Shown one piece after another: positions 54,239-63,612 of a stretch of DNA of 64,000 nucleotides; the stretch's first letter is position 1; the number at the start of each line of letters is the position of its first letter. The notes under the pieces were generated by a model. It did not search any database. It saw only the letters and a list, made by a program, of their open reading frames with translations, and was not told the origin of the DNA. A program made the translations under genes and the position numbers. This DNA is from Pleurocapsa sp. PCC 7319. Lineage in GTDB: Bacteria > Cyanobacteriota > Cyanobacteriia > Cyanobacteriales > Xenococcaceae. The stretch is from positions 39,115-103,114 of the forward strand of contig NZ_KB235924.1 of the NCBI RefSeq assembly GCF_000332195.1, read 5' to 3'.

Positions 54239-54790
54239 TCAGGCACGAGCCGTCGTTTTAATACTTTTTACTGCAGCTGAATCTTCTTGCAAAATGGGAG
54301 TCTGAACTAGTAATACTGAGCAGGGAGCATGATGAACAACATAGTTACTGACACTACCTAAAAATAATTCTTTAACACCTGAATGTCCTCTTCTACCAAT
54401 GATAATAACATCAGCATCGCAAGATTGAGCAAAATCGCAAATGGTGGAACTGGGATGACCAGTAATTTGACTAAACTCGGTCTGTACTCCTGCTGCGATC
54501 GCTTGATCTGTATAGAAACGTAGTAATTCTAATCCTTTTTGTTTAAATAATTCCCATTCTTTTTCGTATAATTCATTAGCCATACGCATTATCTGAGGAT
54601 CGAGATGAACACAATGATCTCTGTGTTTTACAAAGTAAGGAGATAGCATGGGACTACCTTCTTCTTCTGCTGATAATACATGAAGTATCATCAAGTTGAC
54701 TTTAGCAGCTTTAGCTAGAGATAAAGCTTGGTCAAATACTTGTCTACTAGCTGGCGAACGATCTATTGCTACGAGTATTTTGTTAAACAT
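54239..54790 (-). CDS. universal stress protein (UspA family)
   Basis: 183 residues. N-terminal FNKILVAIDRSPASRQVFDQ and the C-terminal ATP-binding motif GRRGHSGVKELFLGSVSNYV followed by HHAPCSVLLVQ (G-2x-G-9x-G-S/T type) place it with the nucleotide-binding Usp class. Cytoplasmic, small single-domain protein induced by stress in many bacteria. It lies 158 bp downstream of the PEP synthase gene on the same strand. The 230-bp region between its stop and the tRNA has nothing recognised. Confidence 0.92.
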   Translation of the reverse strand: MFNKILVAIDRSPASRQVFDQALSLAKAAKVNLMILHVLSAEEEGSPMLSPYFVKHRDHCVHLDPQIMRMANELYEKEWELFKQKGLELLRFYTDQAIAAGVQTEFSQITGHPSSTICDFAQSCDADVIIIGRRGHSGVKELFLGSVSNYVVHHAPCSVLLVQTPILQEDSAAVKSIKTTARA

Positions 54791-54948
54791 TGTATTGATC
54801 CTTATTTGTGTTCGTGGTTAGTGGTTAGTGTTTAGTTGCTACTGACTATCTATTTTTTCTGGAAAAGTGTTGTTGCATGAGATGAGAAATTTACAGTTTT
54901 ATTTAAAACTGAGGGGGGGTAAGAAGAATTTAAGCTAAGAGTTAATTG

Positions 54949-57480
54949 CTAAGTTAGTTCAGTTAATTGCTGTTCTATTTCAGCTACTTTCAGTCTGGTT
55001 TTGAGGACTGAATCGGGATTAAGACTTATGGAATTGATACCCTCTTGAACTAGAAACTCCGCAAATTCAGGATAGTCGCTGGGTGCTTGACCACAAATGC
55101 CAATTTTGCGATTATTTTGCTTGGCAGCAGCGATCGCCATTGAAAGCATAAGCTTAACCCCCTGGTTACGTTCATCAAATAAATGGGCAATTAGAGCAGA
55201 ATCGCGGTCTAATCCCAAAGTAAGTTGGGTTAGATCATTAGAACCAATCGAAAAGCCATCAAATATTTGACTAAATTCTGCAGCGAGCAAGACGTTACTA
55301 GGAAGTTCGCACATAACATATACTTGCAAACCATTTTCACCTCTTACCAAACCGTGTTTTGCCATTTCAGCTAGAACTTTACGTCCTTCATCGGGAGTAC
55401 GACAGAAAGGAATCATGGGGATTACGTTAGTTAAGCCCATATCTTCTCGTACTCGTTTAAATGCTTGACATTCCATACCAAATGCTTCACGATATTTGGC
55501 ATCATAATAGCGACTTGCACCACGCCAACCCAGCATCGGGTTTTCTTCCCTAGGTTCAAACTGTTTACCACCCAAAAGATTGGCATACTCGTTGCTCTTG
55601 AAGTCCGACATCCGCACGATCACTGGCTTGGGATAAAATGCTGCTGCAATAGTGGCTATTCCTTTAGCTAATTTATCAATGAAGAAATCCGGCTTGTCGG
55701 GATAATGTACTGTCAAGCGTGCGATCGCTATTTTGGCATCACAATCTTGTAATTCATCGAATTTAAGTAAAGCCAAAGGATGAACTTTAATCTGATTAGC
55801 AATAATAAATTCCAATCTTGCCAATCCTACACCATCACAGGGAAAAGCAGATAAACCAAATGCTTCTTCAGGATTACCCACATTCATTAAGATTTGAGTT
55901 TTAGTCTGCGGTAAAGTATCTAATTGAGTTGATTCGACTGTAAAAGGAATTAAGCCAGCATAGACTTTACCTTGTTCTCCTTCAGCACAAGAAATAGTTA
56001 TTTCTTGTCCATTAGAAACTTTGGTGCTTCCATCTCCACAACCAACGATGGCAGGTATCCCCATTTCACGAGCAATAATTGCTGCGTGGCAGGTTCTACC
56101 TCCTTGATTGGTAACAATGGCACTAGCCTGTTTCATTATCGGTTCCCAGTCAGGATCAGTTTTGTTGGTAACTAATACTTCTCCTGGTTGGAAATGCTCA
56201 ATTTCGCTAATATTTAAAATAACTCTGGCTTGACCGGCGCCAATTTTCTCTCCCACTGCCCTTCCTGTAGTTAGGATAGTTCCTGTTGCATCTAATTTAT
56301 ATGTCTGCAACACATTATTAGTTTTCTGAGATTGAACAGTTTCAGGGCGAGCTTGAACAATAAATAATTCTCCTGTCAGCCCATCTTTTGCCCATTCAAT
56401 ATCCATCGGGGTATAAATACCACGCACTTTAGTGTAATGTTCTTCAATTTGACAGCCCCAAGACGCTAATTGTAAAATTTCGTCATCATTTATCGCAAAC
56501 CAGCTTCTTTCTGAGTGTGATGTCGGTATATTTTTGGTTAGTTTGCTACCGCCTACATCGTAGACCATCTTGATTTCTTTACTGCCAAGACGTTTATCTA
56601 GGATGGGACGATATCCTTGATTAAGAGTCGGCTTAAAGACAATATATTCGTCAGGATTAACAGCCCCTTGAACAACGTTTTCTCCTAAACCATAAGCAGC
56701 AGTGATCAGAGCTGCATCTTTAAAGCCTGTTTCGGTATCAATGGAAAACATGACACCAGAAGTTGCTAAATCGGAACGAACCATTTTTTGTACGCCTACG
56801 GAAAGGGCAACATCAAAGTGGTCAAAGCCTTTAATTGTTCGATAAGAAATAGCGCGATCGGTAAATAAAGAGGCAAAGCATTTATGACAAGCTTCGAGAA
56901 CACTTTGTACCCCATGAACGTTGAGGTAAGTTTCTTGTTGTCCTGCAAAACTAGCATCAGGCAAATCTTCTGCAGTTGCTGATGAACGTACTGCTACATC
57001 CACATTGTAGGTATACTTTTCACAGATGGTTTTTTCTTCTCCTGCAAAGCGATCGCAATATTTAAAATCAAAACTATATTGCTGACAAAGCTTAGTATAG
57101 GCTTCCGTAATTGCTGTTTCTAGTTCTTCAGGAAAAGGGGTATTCAGAATTAATGCTCTAGCTTGTTTACCTCGCGATCGCAAGTTGTTAATATCTTCTA
57201 CATCAAGATCGGCAAATAGTTGACGTAACTTACTTTCTAGTTCTGCCTGTTGAATAAAATAACGATAAGCATAGGCAGTGGAAGCAAAACCATCTGGTAC
57301 ATTAATTCCTATTGGTGTTAGTTGTTGGATCATTTCTCCTAACGAGGCATTTTTTCCGCCTACTAGAGAAACGTCAGAGATCCCTACATCTTTAAACCAC
57401 AAAATCAAAGCTTGTTCTTTATCTTGTAGAAATTCTTGGTGGCGATCTTTTGTTTCTACCATAATAACGTAGTCCCTCAT
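54949..57480 (-). CDS. ppsA: phosphoenolpyruvate synthase
   Basis: 843 residues from an ATG at 57480 with GAGG about 5 bases upstream; another ATG six codons in is possible. The N-terminal PPDK/PEP-binding domain begins with SLVGGKNASLGEMIQQL and contains VAVRSSATAEDLPDASFAGQ. The phosphohistidine swivel domain contains GGRTCHAAIIAREMGIPA (catalytic His). The C-terminal TIM-barrel has VIPMIPFCRTPDEG, IGSNDLTQLTLGLDRDS and the proton-donor Cys in IGICGQAPSDY. It converts pyruvate plus ATP to PEP, AMP and phosphate, an anaplerotic/gluconeogenic step. Some length variation in the C-terminal half, but no missing key residue. Stand-alone transcription likely. Confidence 0.93.
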   Translation of the reverse strand: MRDYVIMVETKDRHQEFLQDKEQALILWFKDVGISDVSLVGGKNASLGEMIQQLTPIGINVPDGFASTAYAYRYFIQQAELESKLRQLFADLDVEDINNLRSRGKQARALILNTPFPEELETAITEAYTKLCQQYSFDFKYCDRFAGEEKTICEKYTYNVDVAVRSSATAEDLPDASFAGQQETYLNVHGVQSVLEACHKCFASLFTDRAISYRTIKGFDHFDVALSVGVQKMVRSDLATSGVMFSIDTETGFKDAALITAAYGLGENVVQGAVNPDEYIVFKPTLNQGYRPILDKRLGSKEIKMVYDVGGSKLTKNIPTSHSERSWFAINDDEILQLASWGCQIEEHYTKVRGIYTPMDIEWAKDGLTGELFIVQARPETVQSQKTNNVLQTYKLDATGTILTTGRAVGEKIGAGQARVILNISEIEHFQPGEVLVTNKTDPDWEPIMKQASAIVTNQGGRTCHAAIIAREMGIPAIVGCGDGSTKVSNGQEITISCAEGEQGKVYAGLIPFTVESTQLDTLPQTKTQILMNVGNPEEAFGLSAFPCDGVGLARLEFIIANQIKVHPLALLKFDELQDCDAKIAIARLTVHYPDKPDFFIDKLAKGIATIAAAFYPKPVIVRMSDFKSNEYANLLGGKQFEPREENPMLGWRGASRYYDAKYREAFGMECQAFKRVREDMGLTNVIPMIPFCRTPDEGRKVLAEMAKHGLVRGENGLQVYVMCELPSNVLLAAEFSQIFDGFSIGSNDLTQLTLGLDRDSALIAHLFDERNQGVKLMLSMAIAAAKQNNRKIGICGQAPSDYPEFAEFLVQEGINSISLNPDSVLKTRLKVAEIEQQLTELT

Positions 57481-57638
57481 CTAACCTCGACCTCTTTGCC
57501 TATCTAGAACTAGTAATGCTTTGAGGTTTATAGTTCTGTTGTAACCAACTAATTTGAGAAACTTGTGAAGATATTAGGCACTAGAAAAAATTTGCTACTT
57601 TGTTATTTTATCCCCATTTCCCTAAGTATTTGTACTAC

Positions 57639-57660
57639 CCACAAAATCCGTTAGAACCAG
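57639..57660. repeat. solitary terminal inverted-repeat end of the downstream IS
   Basis: These 22 bases (CCACAAAATCCG...GAACCAG) are identical to the right terminal repeat of the element at 61112-62498, and about 25 bases inward are also similar (CCCC, then AGTATTTGTACTACC versus AGTATTTCTACTACC). No transposase or second end is nearby: this is a remnant or solo end. Confidence 0.85.
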
Positions 57661-57667
57661 ACTTTGC

Positions 57668-57722
57668 CCACTAGTAGTAAACTAAGTTACCTGTTAAAAC
57701 TAATTGGGTTTACTACTAGTGG
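57668..57722. terminator. 15-bp perfect inverted repeat at the 3' end of the DUF928 gene
   Basis: CCACTAGTAGTAAAC (57668-57682) and GTTTACTACTAGTGG (57708-57722), separated by 25 bp that include the stop codon. One arm lies in the coding end. May stop minus-strand transcription. Confidence 0.5.
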
Positions 57723-58472
57723 TTTGTGGATTAATTCACTTAAGTTTACCCCTGTAGCAGTAAGTAGTTTAGTCCAGTCACGCTCAAGCTGGGAATTATC
57801 ATTTTTTAGGCGCAATTGTGCTAAATTATCTAGAGAATCCAACCAAATTAGATTTTTTCCATATTCTTGATATATTGGAGTTGTTCTGCTTCTAAGCCGA
57901 GCTTTTAATGCGGGAGTCAGAGTAATTCTTTTAATCCATCCATCAACAAAATTAGCAGTCGATGATGAAGAGTCACCACAATAAAGTTTGAAATACCAAC
58001 GATAGGATTGGTTGATTGCCAGAGGAGGAGAAGTTTGGGGAATTTTTAGGCTTACTAAACCAGGTGTCTTTGGCAGATTGAAAGTTTGTCGATAAACATC
58101 GTTTTCTTGTTCATCTTGAAGGACAAATTCTCCAGAAGAGATCTGTTGGGGAGAATAAGGTACATAAAACCAGAGTTTAGGGCGATCGCTAACTGTAGTT
58201 CCCATATTATTCTGAGGAACTAGGGCTGTAAGTGGTGTCTGGCTTGCAGGGCAAGGACTACGACTTCCTCCTCCTGAACGCCTGCCAGGTCTACCATCTC
58301 CAGAAAAATCAAGTTTATTGTCTTGAGACGAGTTGTCTACCTGTTCTGAAGTAGATTGGTTGGTAAATGTATTAATTTCTTCAGTTTTAACCCGGAAATT
58401 AGATAAACAAATAATCGCCAGAAAAATAGAATTAGCAATTAATAATTTAATCGATAGTTGTAATATTTTCAT
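57687..58472 (-). CDS. DUF928 exported protein
   Basis: 261 residues from the ATG at 58472, chosen because it yields a signal-peptide-like start (MKILQLSIKLLIANSIFLAI) and lies 23 bp after the upstream stop. An ATG at 58586 would overlap the upstream gene by 91 bp. The DUF928 core is visible: a Gly/Arg/Ser-rich linker (DGRPGRRSGGGSRSPCP) followed by LWFYVPYSPQQISSGEFVLQ, PGLVSLKIPQTSPPLAINQS and YRWYFKLYCGD. In cyanobacteria DUF928 genes often sit beside CHAT/CHASE2 genes exactly as here. Function unknown; periplasmic location inferred. Confidence 0.85.
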   Translation of the reverse strand: MKILQLSIKLLIANSIFLAIICLSNFRVKTEEINTFTNQSTSEQVDNSSQDNKLDFSGDGRPGRRSGGGSRSPCPASQTPLTALVPQNNMGTTVSDRPKLWFYVPYSPQQISSGEFVLQDEQENDVYRQTFNLPKTPGLVSLKIPQTSPPLAINQSYRWYFKLYCGDSSSSTANFVDGWIKRITLTPALKARLRSRTTPIYQEYGKNLIWLDSLDNLAQLRLKNDNSQLERDWTKLLTATGVNLSELIHKPLVVNPISFNR

Positions 58473-58495
58473 TTTTTCTGAGTTTAATTTGAGCT

Positions 58496-60865
58496 TTAAA
58501 AATACTTGTAGCGTAATGCCGTCCAAGAAACAATCGTTCCTACCGTAGTTACAGCTACTAGCAATCCAGAGACCATAGGAAACCACACGCCTGATAAAAA
58601 TACAACGTAACCAATCCCAGGTATCAGCAACATAATAATTACAGATGCAATTCCTCGATAGACAAAAGATTTAAAACACCAAAACCAAAATCCGATAATG
58701 ATAGAACAACTCCAGATTATAAGAATTTCTGCCCATTCGGGGAACCATGTTAGTAATGGACGATTATCCTGTGCAGCACTTAGGATTTGACTTATCATAT
58801 GAGCGTGAATTATTACTCCTGCCATTTTTATTTGTTGTGCTGTGTGAATTGGCGTCAGAAAATAGTCGTTAAAACTAGGAGCAATAGTACCAATTAAAAC
58901 AATACGATCGCGAACTAGATCCCTTAGCTGTAACTGATCCGTAATACTAATAAAATCTGTTAGAGTTATTGTCTCTGCCACTATAGGTGAAGCACGATAG
59001 TTAAGTAATAGCTGATAACCCTTATCATCGACGTTATTGTAGCCACCTGCTTGGGAGTCCAGCTTTTTTAGAGTCAGATCGCCGATCTGTAAATCCCCCT
59101 GAAGATTACGCTCAACCTTTTTTCCTTTGTGTTCAAAATAAGTTTGGACCACTCGTAAACTAAAAGCAATATCGGCAGTACAGATAGATTTAGGATCAGC
59201 AGACATACCTAGTAGTTGACGACGAATCACACCATCATCATCCACAGGAAAATCACTAAAGCTAGACTGCTCGGGAGAAATTTCAGGAAAAGGTTTTGTA
59301 CCAGATAGTTGATTTTGTTCTGCTGTACCTACTTCGCAAACAGTAATAAAGTTGTCTTTATTTTGCGTAAATTCGATCAAATCTGTGCGTCCATTATCTA
59401 GAAGAAACTCTCGATATATATCTAAACCAATAACCCTAGGCTGATAGAATTGTAGCTTTTGTAGCAGTTTAGCCAGAGAACCATCCGAGATTGACGTTCC
59501 CAATCTTTCTTGTGGTGGTTGATTTTGGACATCTTCTTCTGTCACAGTGATGATCAATAGACGAGGATCGGGAGCTTCTGCTGGGCGTAGATTAAGTAGC
59601 TGATCGTAAGTTGCTAATTCCCATAGCTGTAATATTCCCAGCTCTCGTAATCCTATTACCAGAGTAGTAGCAATAAAGCTAGCTAGCAACAAAATTGGCA
59701 ACCGTAGTTTTCGATGTCTTAAAGCGCGATCGCTTTGATGAAATTTGGTTAAATTTTGCCAGGTGGGTAATTCAGCAGCAGGGTTTTGACAAATTACCGG
59801 TAGCCATGTGGCACAAGGATATTTTGTTTCTAATGATTCTAATCTTTCTCTAGCTTCTCTGACCGCAGCATATAAAGATTCGCCTTGAGAAAAAGCAGTT
59901 AAAAAATAGCGAAAGAATTCCTGAGCGACCTTATTTGGTACAGACTCTCGCATCACAATTACTAAGGGAATATGTAAATCTGCTAAAGACTGTGCCAAAC
60001 CCAAACCATCGCAAGAGTTAAAAATTGCCAGTTTTAACCCCTGAGAAATAGCTTTTTTAAGACTATTACGTAACTGTTCGAGAGTTATGGTTTCAGTTTG
60101 ATTAATAAAAATCTGTCCTGTTTCAGCTTCTGTTTGACTATGACCAGCAAAAAACAAAATATCCCAGCCGATTTTTTGCCAGAGTTGCTCGTTTAACTCC
60201 TGAAGCCCAGGAGATTCTAAAAATACGGTAGTGGCATCAGGTAAATCTTCAATGGCGTTACGGTCTGCCTGTAGATCTAAGTTATGGTCATTGCCAAAAA
60301 TAGCTAAAATTCTAGCTGATTTACCAGAACTAGAACGAGACTCAGCACGTCCGTATTCTAAAGTACTTAGAGCTAACTCTGCATAGGGATAGTCTTCAAA
60401 GAAATTCCACAGATGCCAAGGAAGTCTTCTCAATATAGGATCGTTAGTTTCGATAATTACTTGAATTTCTGCTGCCGGATCAAGAATGCGACTTAGTTTG
60501 CGATCTATATTATGAAAAGAGGCAACATCTAGCCAATTATTGAGTTGAGTAGTCAATTGTTGGCAGAGTTCATAAAATTCTACTTCTGAAAAATAAGTTA
60601 TGCCTCCAGATTCAATTTTAATCTCTCTAATTGAATGCCAACTTTGTTCTCGATAAAATTCTAGGTAGAGTAATTTCCACTGTCGATATAGTTGTTCAAT
60701 TTCTGGTGCTGGGGGTAGACTACCCCGAATTTGTAATGGTTTAGGAGCAGCAAATCTAGGTGATAAATTCCTGACTGACTTTTCAGATGAAACCTGAGCT
60801 GTAATCTCTCCACAGCCCTGTTGCAAATTTCCCGAACCTAAATTAATTGAGACAGTCCAGCTCAT
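58496..60865 (-). CDS. CHAT protease-like / CHASE2 sensor membrane protein
   Basis: 789 residues. The N-terminal about 350 residues contain a CHAT (caspase-HetF-associated TPR) domain with an intact dyad: His in WDILFFAGHSQTEAETG and Cys in LAIFNSCDGLGLAQSLA. A TM helix (about 375-395, LPILLLASFIATTLVIGLRE) is followed by an extracytoplasmic CHASE2 domain (about 400-690: LLIITVTEEDVQNQPPQER, PRVIGLDIYREFLLDNG, LRDLVRDRIVLIGTIAPSFN) and three C-terminal TM helices. CHASE2 senses an extracellular signal, and the CHAT part could be a signal-triggered cysteine peptidase. The following DUF928 gene is probably co-transcribed (23 bp) and could be part of the same pathway. Confidence 0.92.
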   Translation of the reverse strand: MSWTVSINLGSGNLQQGCGEITAQVSSEKSVRNLSPRFAAPKPLQIRGSLPPAPEIEQLYRQWKLLYLEFYREQSWHSIREIKIESGGITYFSEVEFYELCQQLTTQLNNWLDVASFHNIDRKLSRILDPAAEIQVIIETNDPILRRLPWHLWNFFEDYPYAELALSTLEYGRAESRSSSGKSARILAIFGNDHNLDLQADRNAIEDLPDATTVFLESPGLQELNEQLWQKIGWDILFFAGHSQTEAETGQIFINQTETITLEQLRNSLKKAISQGLKLAIFNSCDGLGLAQSLADLHIPLVIVMRESVPNKVAQEFFRYFLTAFSQGESLYAAVREARERLESLETKYPCATWLPVICQNPAAELPTWQNLTKFHQSDRALRHRKLRLPILLLASFIATTLVIGLRELGILQLWELATYDQLLNLRPAEAPDPRLLIITVTEEDVQNQPPQERLGTSISDGSLAKLLQKLQFYQPRVIGLDIYREFLLDNGRTDLIEFTQNKDNFITVCEVGTAEQNQLSGTKPFPEISPEQSSFSDFPVDDDGVIRRQLLGMSADPKSICTADIAFSLRVVQTYFEHKGKKVERNLQGDLQIGDLTLKKLDSQAGGYNNVDDKGYQLLLNYRASPIVAETITLTDFISITDQLQLRDLVRDRIVLIGTIAPSFNDYFLTPIHTAQQIKMAGVIIHAHMISQILSAAQDNRPLLTWFPEWAEILIIWSCSIIIGFWFWCFKSFVYRGIASVIIMLLIPGIGYVVFLSGVWFPMVSGLLVAVTTVGTIVSWTALRYKYF

Positions 60866-61059
60866 CCTTAAATATTTGACAAGTAATTACAAGACAAAAT
60901 TTTCCTTGACTGTGACCTGCTTGAGAGTGATTTTAATATTAAAGCGATCGCCTGACCGATCGCTAAATATACGTAGTTGAGCATAGTTATGAAGACTACC
61001 AGAGACAGTTCCTTAAAGTATTTTGTTAGTATTATAGATAAGTTGGAAGAACTAGATAT

Positions 61060-61076
61060 CCTGGCTGCCTGACACA
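61060..61076. repeat. 17-bp repeat CCTGGCTGCCTGACACA (second copy)
   Basis: Identical to 42052-42068. Lies in the 246-bp gap between the CHAT gene and the IS, 36 bp outside the IS left end. Confidence 0.7.
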
Positions 61077-61111
61077 AGTACCTAAAAGCATAGATATACG
61101 GTGCAAAAGAA

Positions 61112-62498
61112 CTGGTTCTAACGGATTTTGTGGATCAACCACTTTGAAGGGTTTGGCGACCGTTCATCGAGCTAGCAATCAACAAATTGTGAAGCCAATT
61201 GTGATGATAGCTAAAACCATTGAGATCGCTAAACGGCGATATCCGTGACGAGCATTTTGAGCGAGTTCTAGCTGCGTAGGGATGGAAATTCCAGATCAGT
61301 GCCATCGAACGTAGATATAATCTTGCCGACTCCTTGTCACCATGAAAGTATTGCATAGTGTAGAGTAAACGGTCTTGGTGATTCATCAACCGGTCTACCA
61401 TATTGCTAGTGCGATGAGCTTGGGGAAATTGATAAGCGACTGTGAATTGAGCAGCACGACGGCATAATTGACGCATCTTGCTTAAAGTGCGTTTCCGTCT
61501 GATATGTTTTTTGCTCCAAATCAAAGCTAATCGTATTCCTTGCAAGAATTTAGCAGCAGTAGAGGATTTATAAGCTTTCCAGAGCAGAGCTTTGAGCTTG
61601 TTTCTTAAATTGCGATAACTGGGGCTTCCTTTCTGCACTTTTAGCACCGCGTGCAAAAAGCACAGTACCAAAGTCACCGTGGGAAATAGATTAAGCCAAG
61701 CCTGTTTAGTTCCGTCCCAAGCATCTGTATTGACTGTCACTGGGGTATAATTGGGGTCGAGAAGACGAGCTTCGGTTTGAAATTCTGCGTATCCTTTAGT
61801 TAAAGCTGGCGCACTAGCTGATTCGGTCAAGCTAACTCCCAAAATACAGCCAGATGCTACGGTAGTAGGAAGATAAACTCGTGAACCCCCTAACCAAGTA
61901 TGTTTTTCATCCGCTACCAGATGTGGAGGCAGTTTTTGAGCGTCTTTGATTGTCGTTCCCACAATCGAGGCTCGACCTAAAGACAGGTAAATACGATACC
62001 AGTACATGGCATTACGACCGAAAACATAACTTAAAGCGTCAAAAGGCACACCAAATTGTCTTAAATACATTGGTTTGTCTATTTCGTCGGTTTTTCCTAC
62101 CATATAAGGCATAATGAAGTCAGGACGCAATTGATAGACCTGCTGATTAGCTTTGAGCTTAATGCGGCGCATTGACAGTTCCTGTTTGCTGGAGACCACC
62201 CAATCATGAAAGCTGAACCCTGCTTCCATTTCTCTGGGAAAAATTTCAGGATACTTGGCATAAAGTTGCAGCAAATAGGCTCTATAATTGTGATTATTGG
62301 CGATTAGTTGTTGATATTGTTCTTCACTGCTAACGGGTAAACAAATACTTTTATCTCCTCTGATAGAAACTGCCATGCTTGAATTTTTACTGAAAATCAA
62401 TTGATTGTTTGTTGACTTTATCTCAATTTGATTTCTTTTGTGCTTCAAGCCCCATTATCCTGAGTATTTCTACTACCCACAAAATCCGTTAGAACCAG
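61112..62498. mobile_element. complete insertion sequence, 1387 bp, 22-bp perfect terminal inverted repeats
   Basis: The left end 61112-61133 (starting CTGGTTCTAACGG) is the exact reverse complement of the right end 62477-62498. One transposase gene fills the element on the minus strand; its stop sits two bases inside the left inverted repeat. No clear target duplication is visible (AA at most). A third copy of the right end lies alone at 57639-57660. The right end is 18 bp upstream of the mysD start codon. Confidence 0.88.
61135..62376 (-). CDS. DDE-type transposase
   Basis: 413 residues from the ATG at 62376; a TTG at 62448 would add 24 residues. Sequence pattern: a candidate catalytic Asp in VTVNTDAWDGTKQAWLNLFP, a hydrophobic segment with His (TLVLCFLHAVLKVQKGS), and a C-terminal region with NMVDRLMNHQDRLLYTMQYF and ALIWNFHPYA. 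Conserved acidic residues fit a DDE transposase but I cannot name the IS family. The frame is intact between two perfect terminal repeats, so the element could be active. Similar proteins are simply annotated as transposase in cyanobacteria. Confidence 0.82.
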   Translation of the reverse strand: MAVSIRGDKSICLPVSSEEQYQQLIANNHNYRAYLLQLYAKYPEIFPREMEAGFSFHDWVVSSKQELSMRRIKLKANQQVYQLRPDFIMPYMVGKTDEIDKPMYLRQFGVPFDALSYVFGRNAMYWYRIYLSLGRASIVGTTIKDAQKLPPHLVADEKHTWLGGSRVYLPTTVASGCILGVSLTESASAPALTKGYAEFQTEARLLDPNYTPVTVNTDAWDGTKQAWLNLFPTVTLVLCFLHAVLKVQKGSPSYRNLRNKLKALLWKAYKSSTAAKFLQGIRLALIWSKKHIRRKRTLSKMRQLCRRAAQFTVAYQFPQAHRTSNMVDRLMNHQDRLLYTMQYFHGDKESARLYLRSMALIWNFHPYAARTRSKCSSRISPFSDLNGFSYHHNWLHNLLIASSMNGRQTLQSG

Positions 62499-62516
62499 AA
62501 TTAACCAGCTTAAAAA

Positions 62517-63599
62517 ATGACTACCTTACAAACTGTTTCCACAAATAAACATAACTCTTCTACAGCCAATTCTCTTTTATCTGCTTTACACTTAGTTGGC
62601 TCGGCCGTATCTGATTTTTATTACAAGCTATCAATTGCTTATGCCCAAGAAGTAATACAACCTGCTGGGGTTAAAAGTCATTATGCCTTAGTCCATCCCG
62701 ATGGTTTATGGCAATTAGGTTCATCTCTTGATGACCTTACGGACAAAATTTTGCTTTCAGAAATGATTACTCAATTGCCTCAGGTTGATGTAATCGTACC
62801 TCATATGTTTTGTTTTCCAGGTATGACTAGTTATCGTGCTTTCTTTGAAGATATCTTGGGTATTCCTGTAGTTGGTGCCAAATCGGACTGTAACGCTATA
62901 TCGACTAATAAATCTCATACTAGAAATATTGTCTCATCAGCAGGAGTAAAAGTAGCTAAAGGACAACAGCTAAGACCTGACGAAACCTTAATCATGCAAC
63001 CACCTTTTATCGTTAAACCCAACTCTGAAGATAACTCTATGGGGCTTACTCTAGTGCGTGAAAAATCAGAAATAGAAGCCGCATTGCAAACAGGTTTTAA
63101 ATATGACGATACTTTAGTAATTGAAGAATTTATTCCGGGACGAGAATTAAGGGTTGGTGTGATCGAACAAGAAGGAAAATTGCATGTATTACCTGTGCTC
63201 GAGTATTTTTTGACTAAAGATAGTCCTATCAGAACTTTGAACCATAAATTAGCGACTAGTGCTGACGGAATGGTAAGTAGACAGCAAGGGAATATGGCTT
63301 GTCCTGCTAATATCACTGCTGAATTAGCCCAAAAACTAGCTAATGCGGTGACAAAAGCGCACCAGTCTCTAGGATATCGCGATTATTCTCTCTACGACTT
63401 TCGTATTCATTCCGTAACTCAAGAACCATATATGCTGGAGTCTTGTTCTTTTTGGTCATTTATTGAAGCTAGTGTGTTGTCTCGGATGGTGGTGGCTGAT
63501 GGACAAAAACTAGAAGATACCGTATCTAAGCTGTGGAGTAATGCAGCCAAACGAACCCGTATTGCCTGTGGTTCTCTATTTAAATATACCAACCAATAA
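62517..63599 (+). CDS. mysD: MysD D-Ala-D-Ala-ligase-like ATP-grasp enzyme (disubstituted MAA synthesis)
   Basis: 360 residues. The N-terminal pattern SALHLVGSAVSDFYYKLSIA, then LPQVDVIVPHMFCFPGMTSY, and the ATP-grasp core PPFIVKPNSEDNSMGLTLVR, VIEEFIPGRELRVGVIEQEG and YSLYDFRIHS...MLESCSFWSF are those of MysD. MysD condenses an amino acid (Ser, Thr or others) onto mycosporine-glycine, giving shinorine- or porphyra-334-type sunscreens. It is usually adjacent to mysABC; here it is about 16 kb away and on the opposite strand, right behind the right end of an IS (18 bp). Its native promoter would have been replaced or displaced. Length and motifs are intact, so the enzyme should work. Confidence 0.88.
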   Translation: MTTLQTVSTNKHNSSTANSLLSALHLVGSAVSDFYYKLSIAYAQEVIQPAGVKSHYALVHPDGLWQLGSSLDDLTDKILLSEMITQLPQVDVIVPHMFCFPGMTSYRAFFEDILGIPVVGAKSDCNAISTNKSHTRNIVSSAGVKVAKGQQLRPDETLIMQPPFIVKPNSEDNSMGLTLVREKSEIEAALQTGFKYDDTLVIEEFIPGRELRVGVIEQEGKLHVLPVLEYFLTKDSPIRTLNHKLATSADGMVSRQQGNMACPANITAELAQKLANAVTKAHQSLGYRDYSLYDFRIHSVTQEPYMLESCSFWSFIEASVLSRMVVADGQKLEDTVSKLWSNAAKRTRIACGSLFKYTNQ

Positions 63600-63612
63600 C
63601 ATCACTAGTAAT

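Noticed and set aside
60868..61077. 69-codon minus-strand reading frame abutting the CHAT gene
   Set aside because: Runs through the 17-bp dispersed repeat and two HIP1 sites, no ribosome site; considered non-coding.
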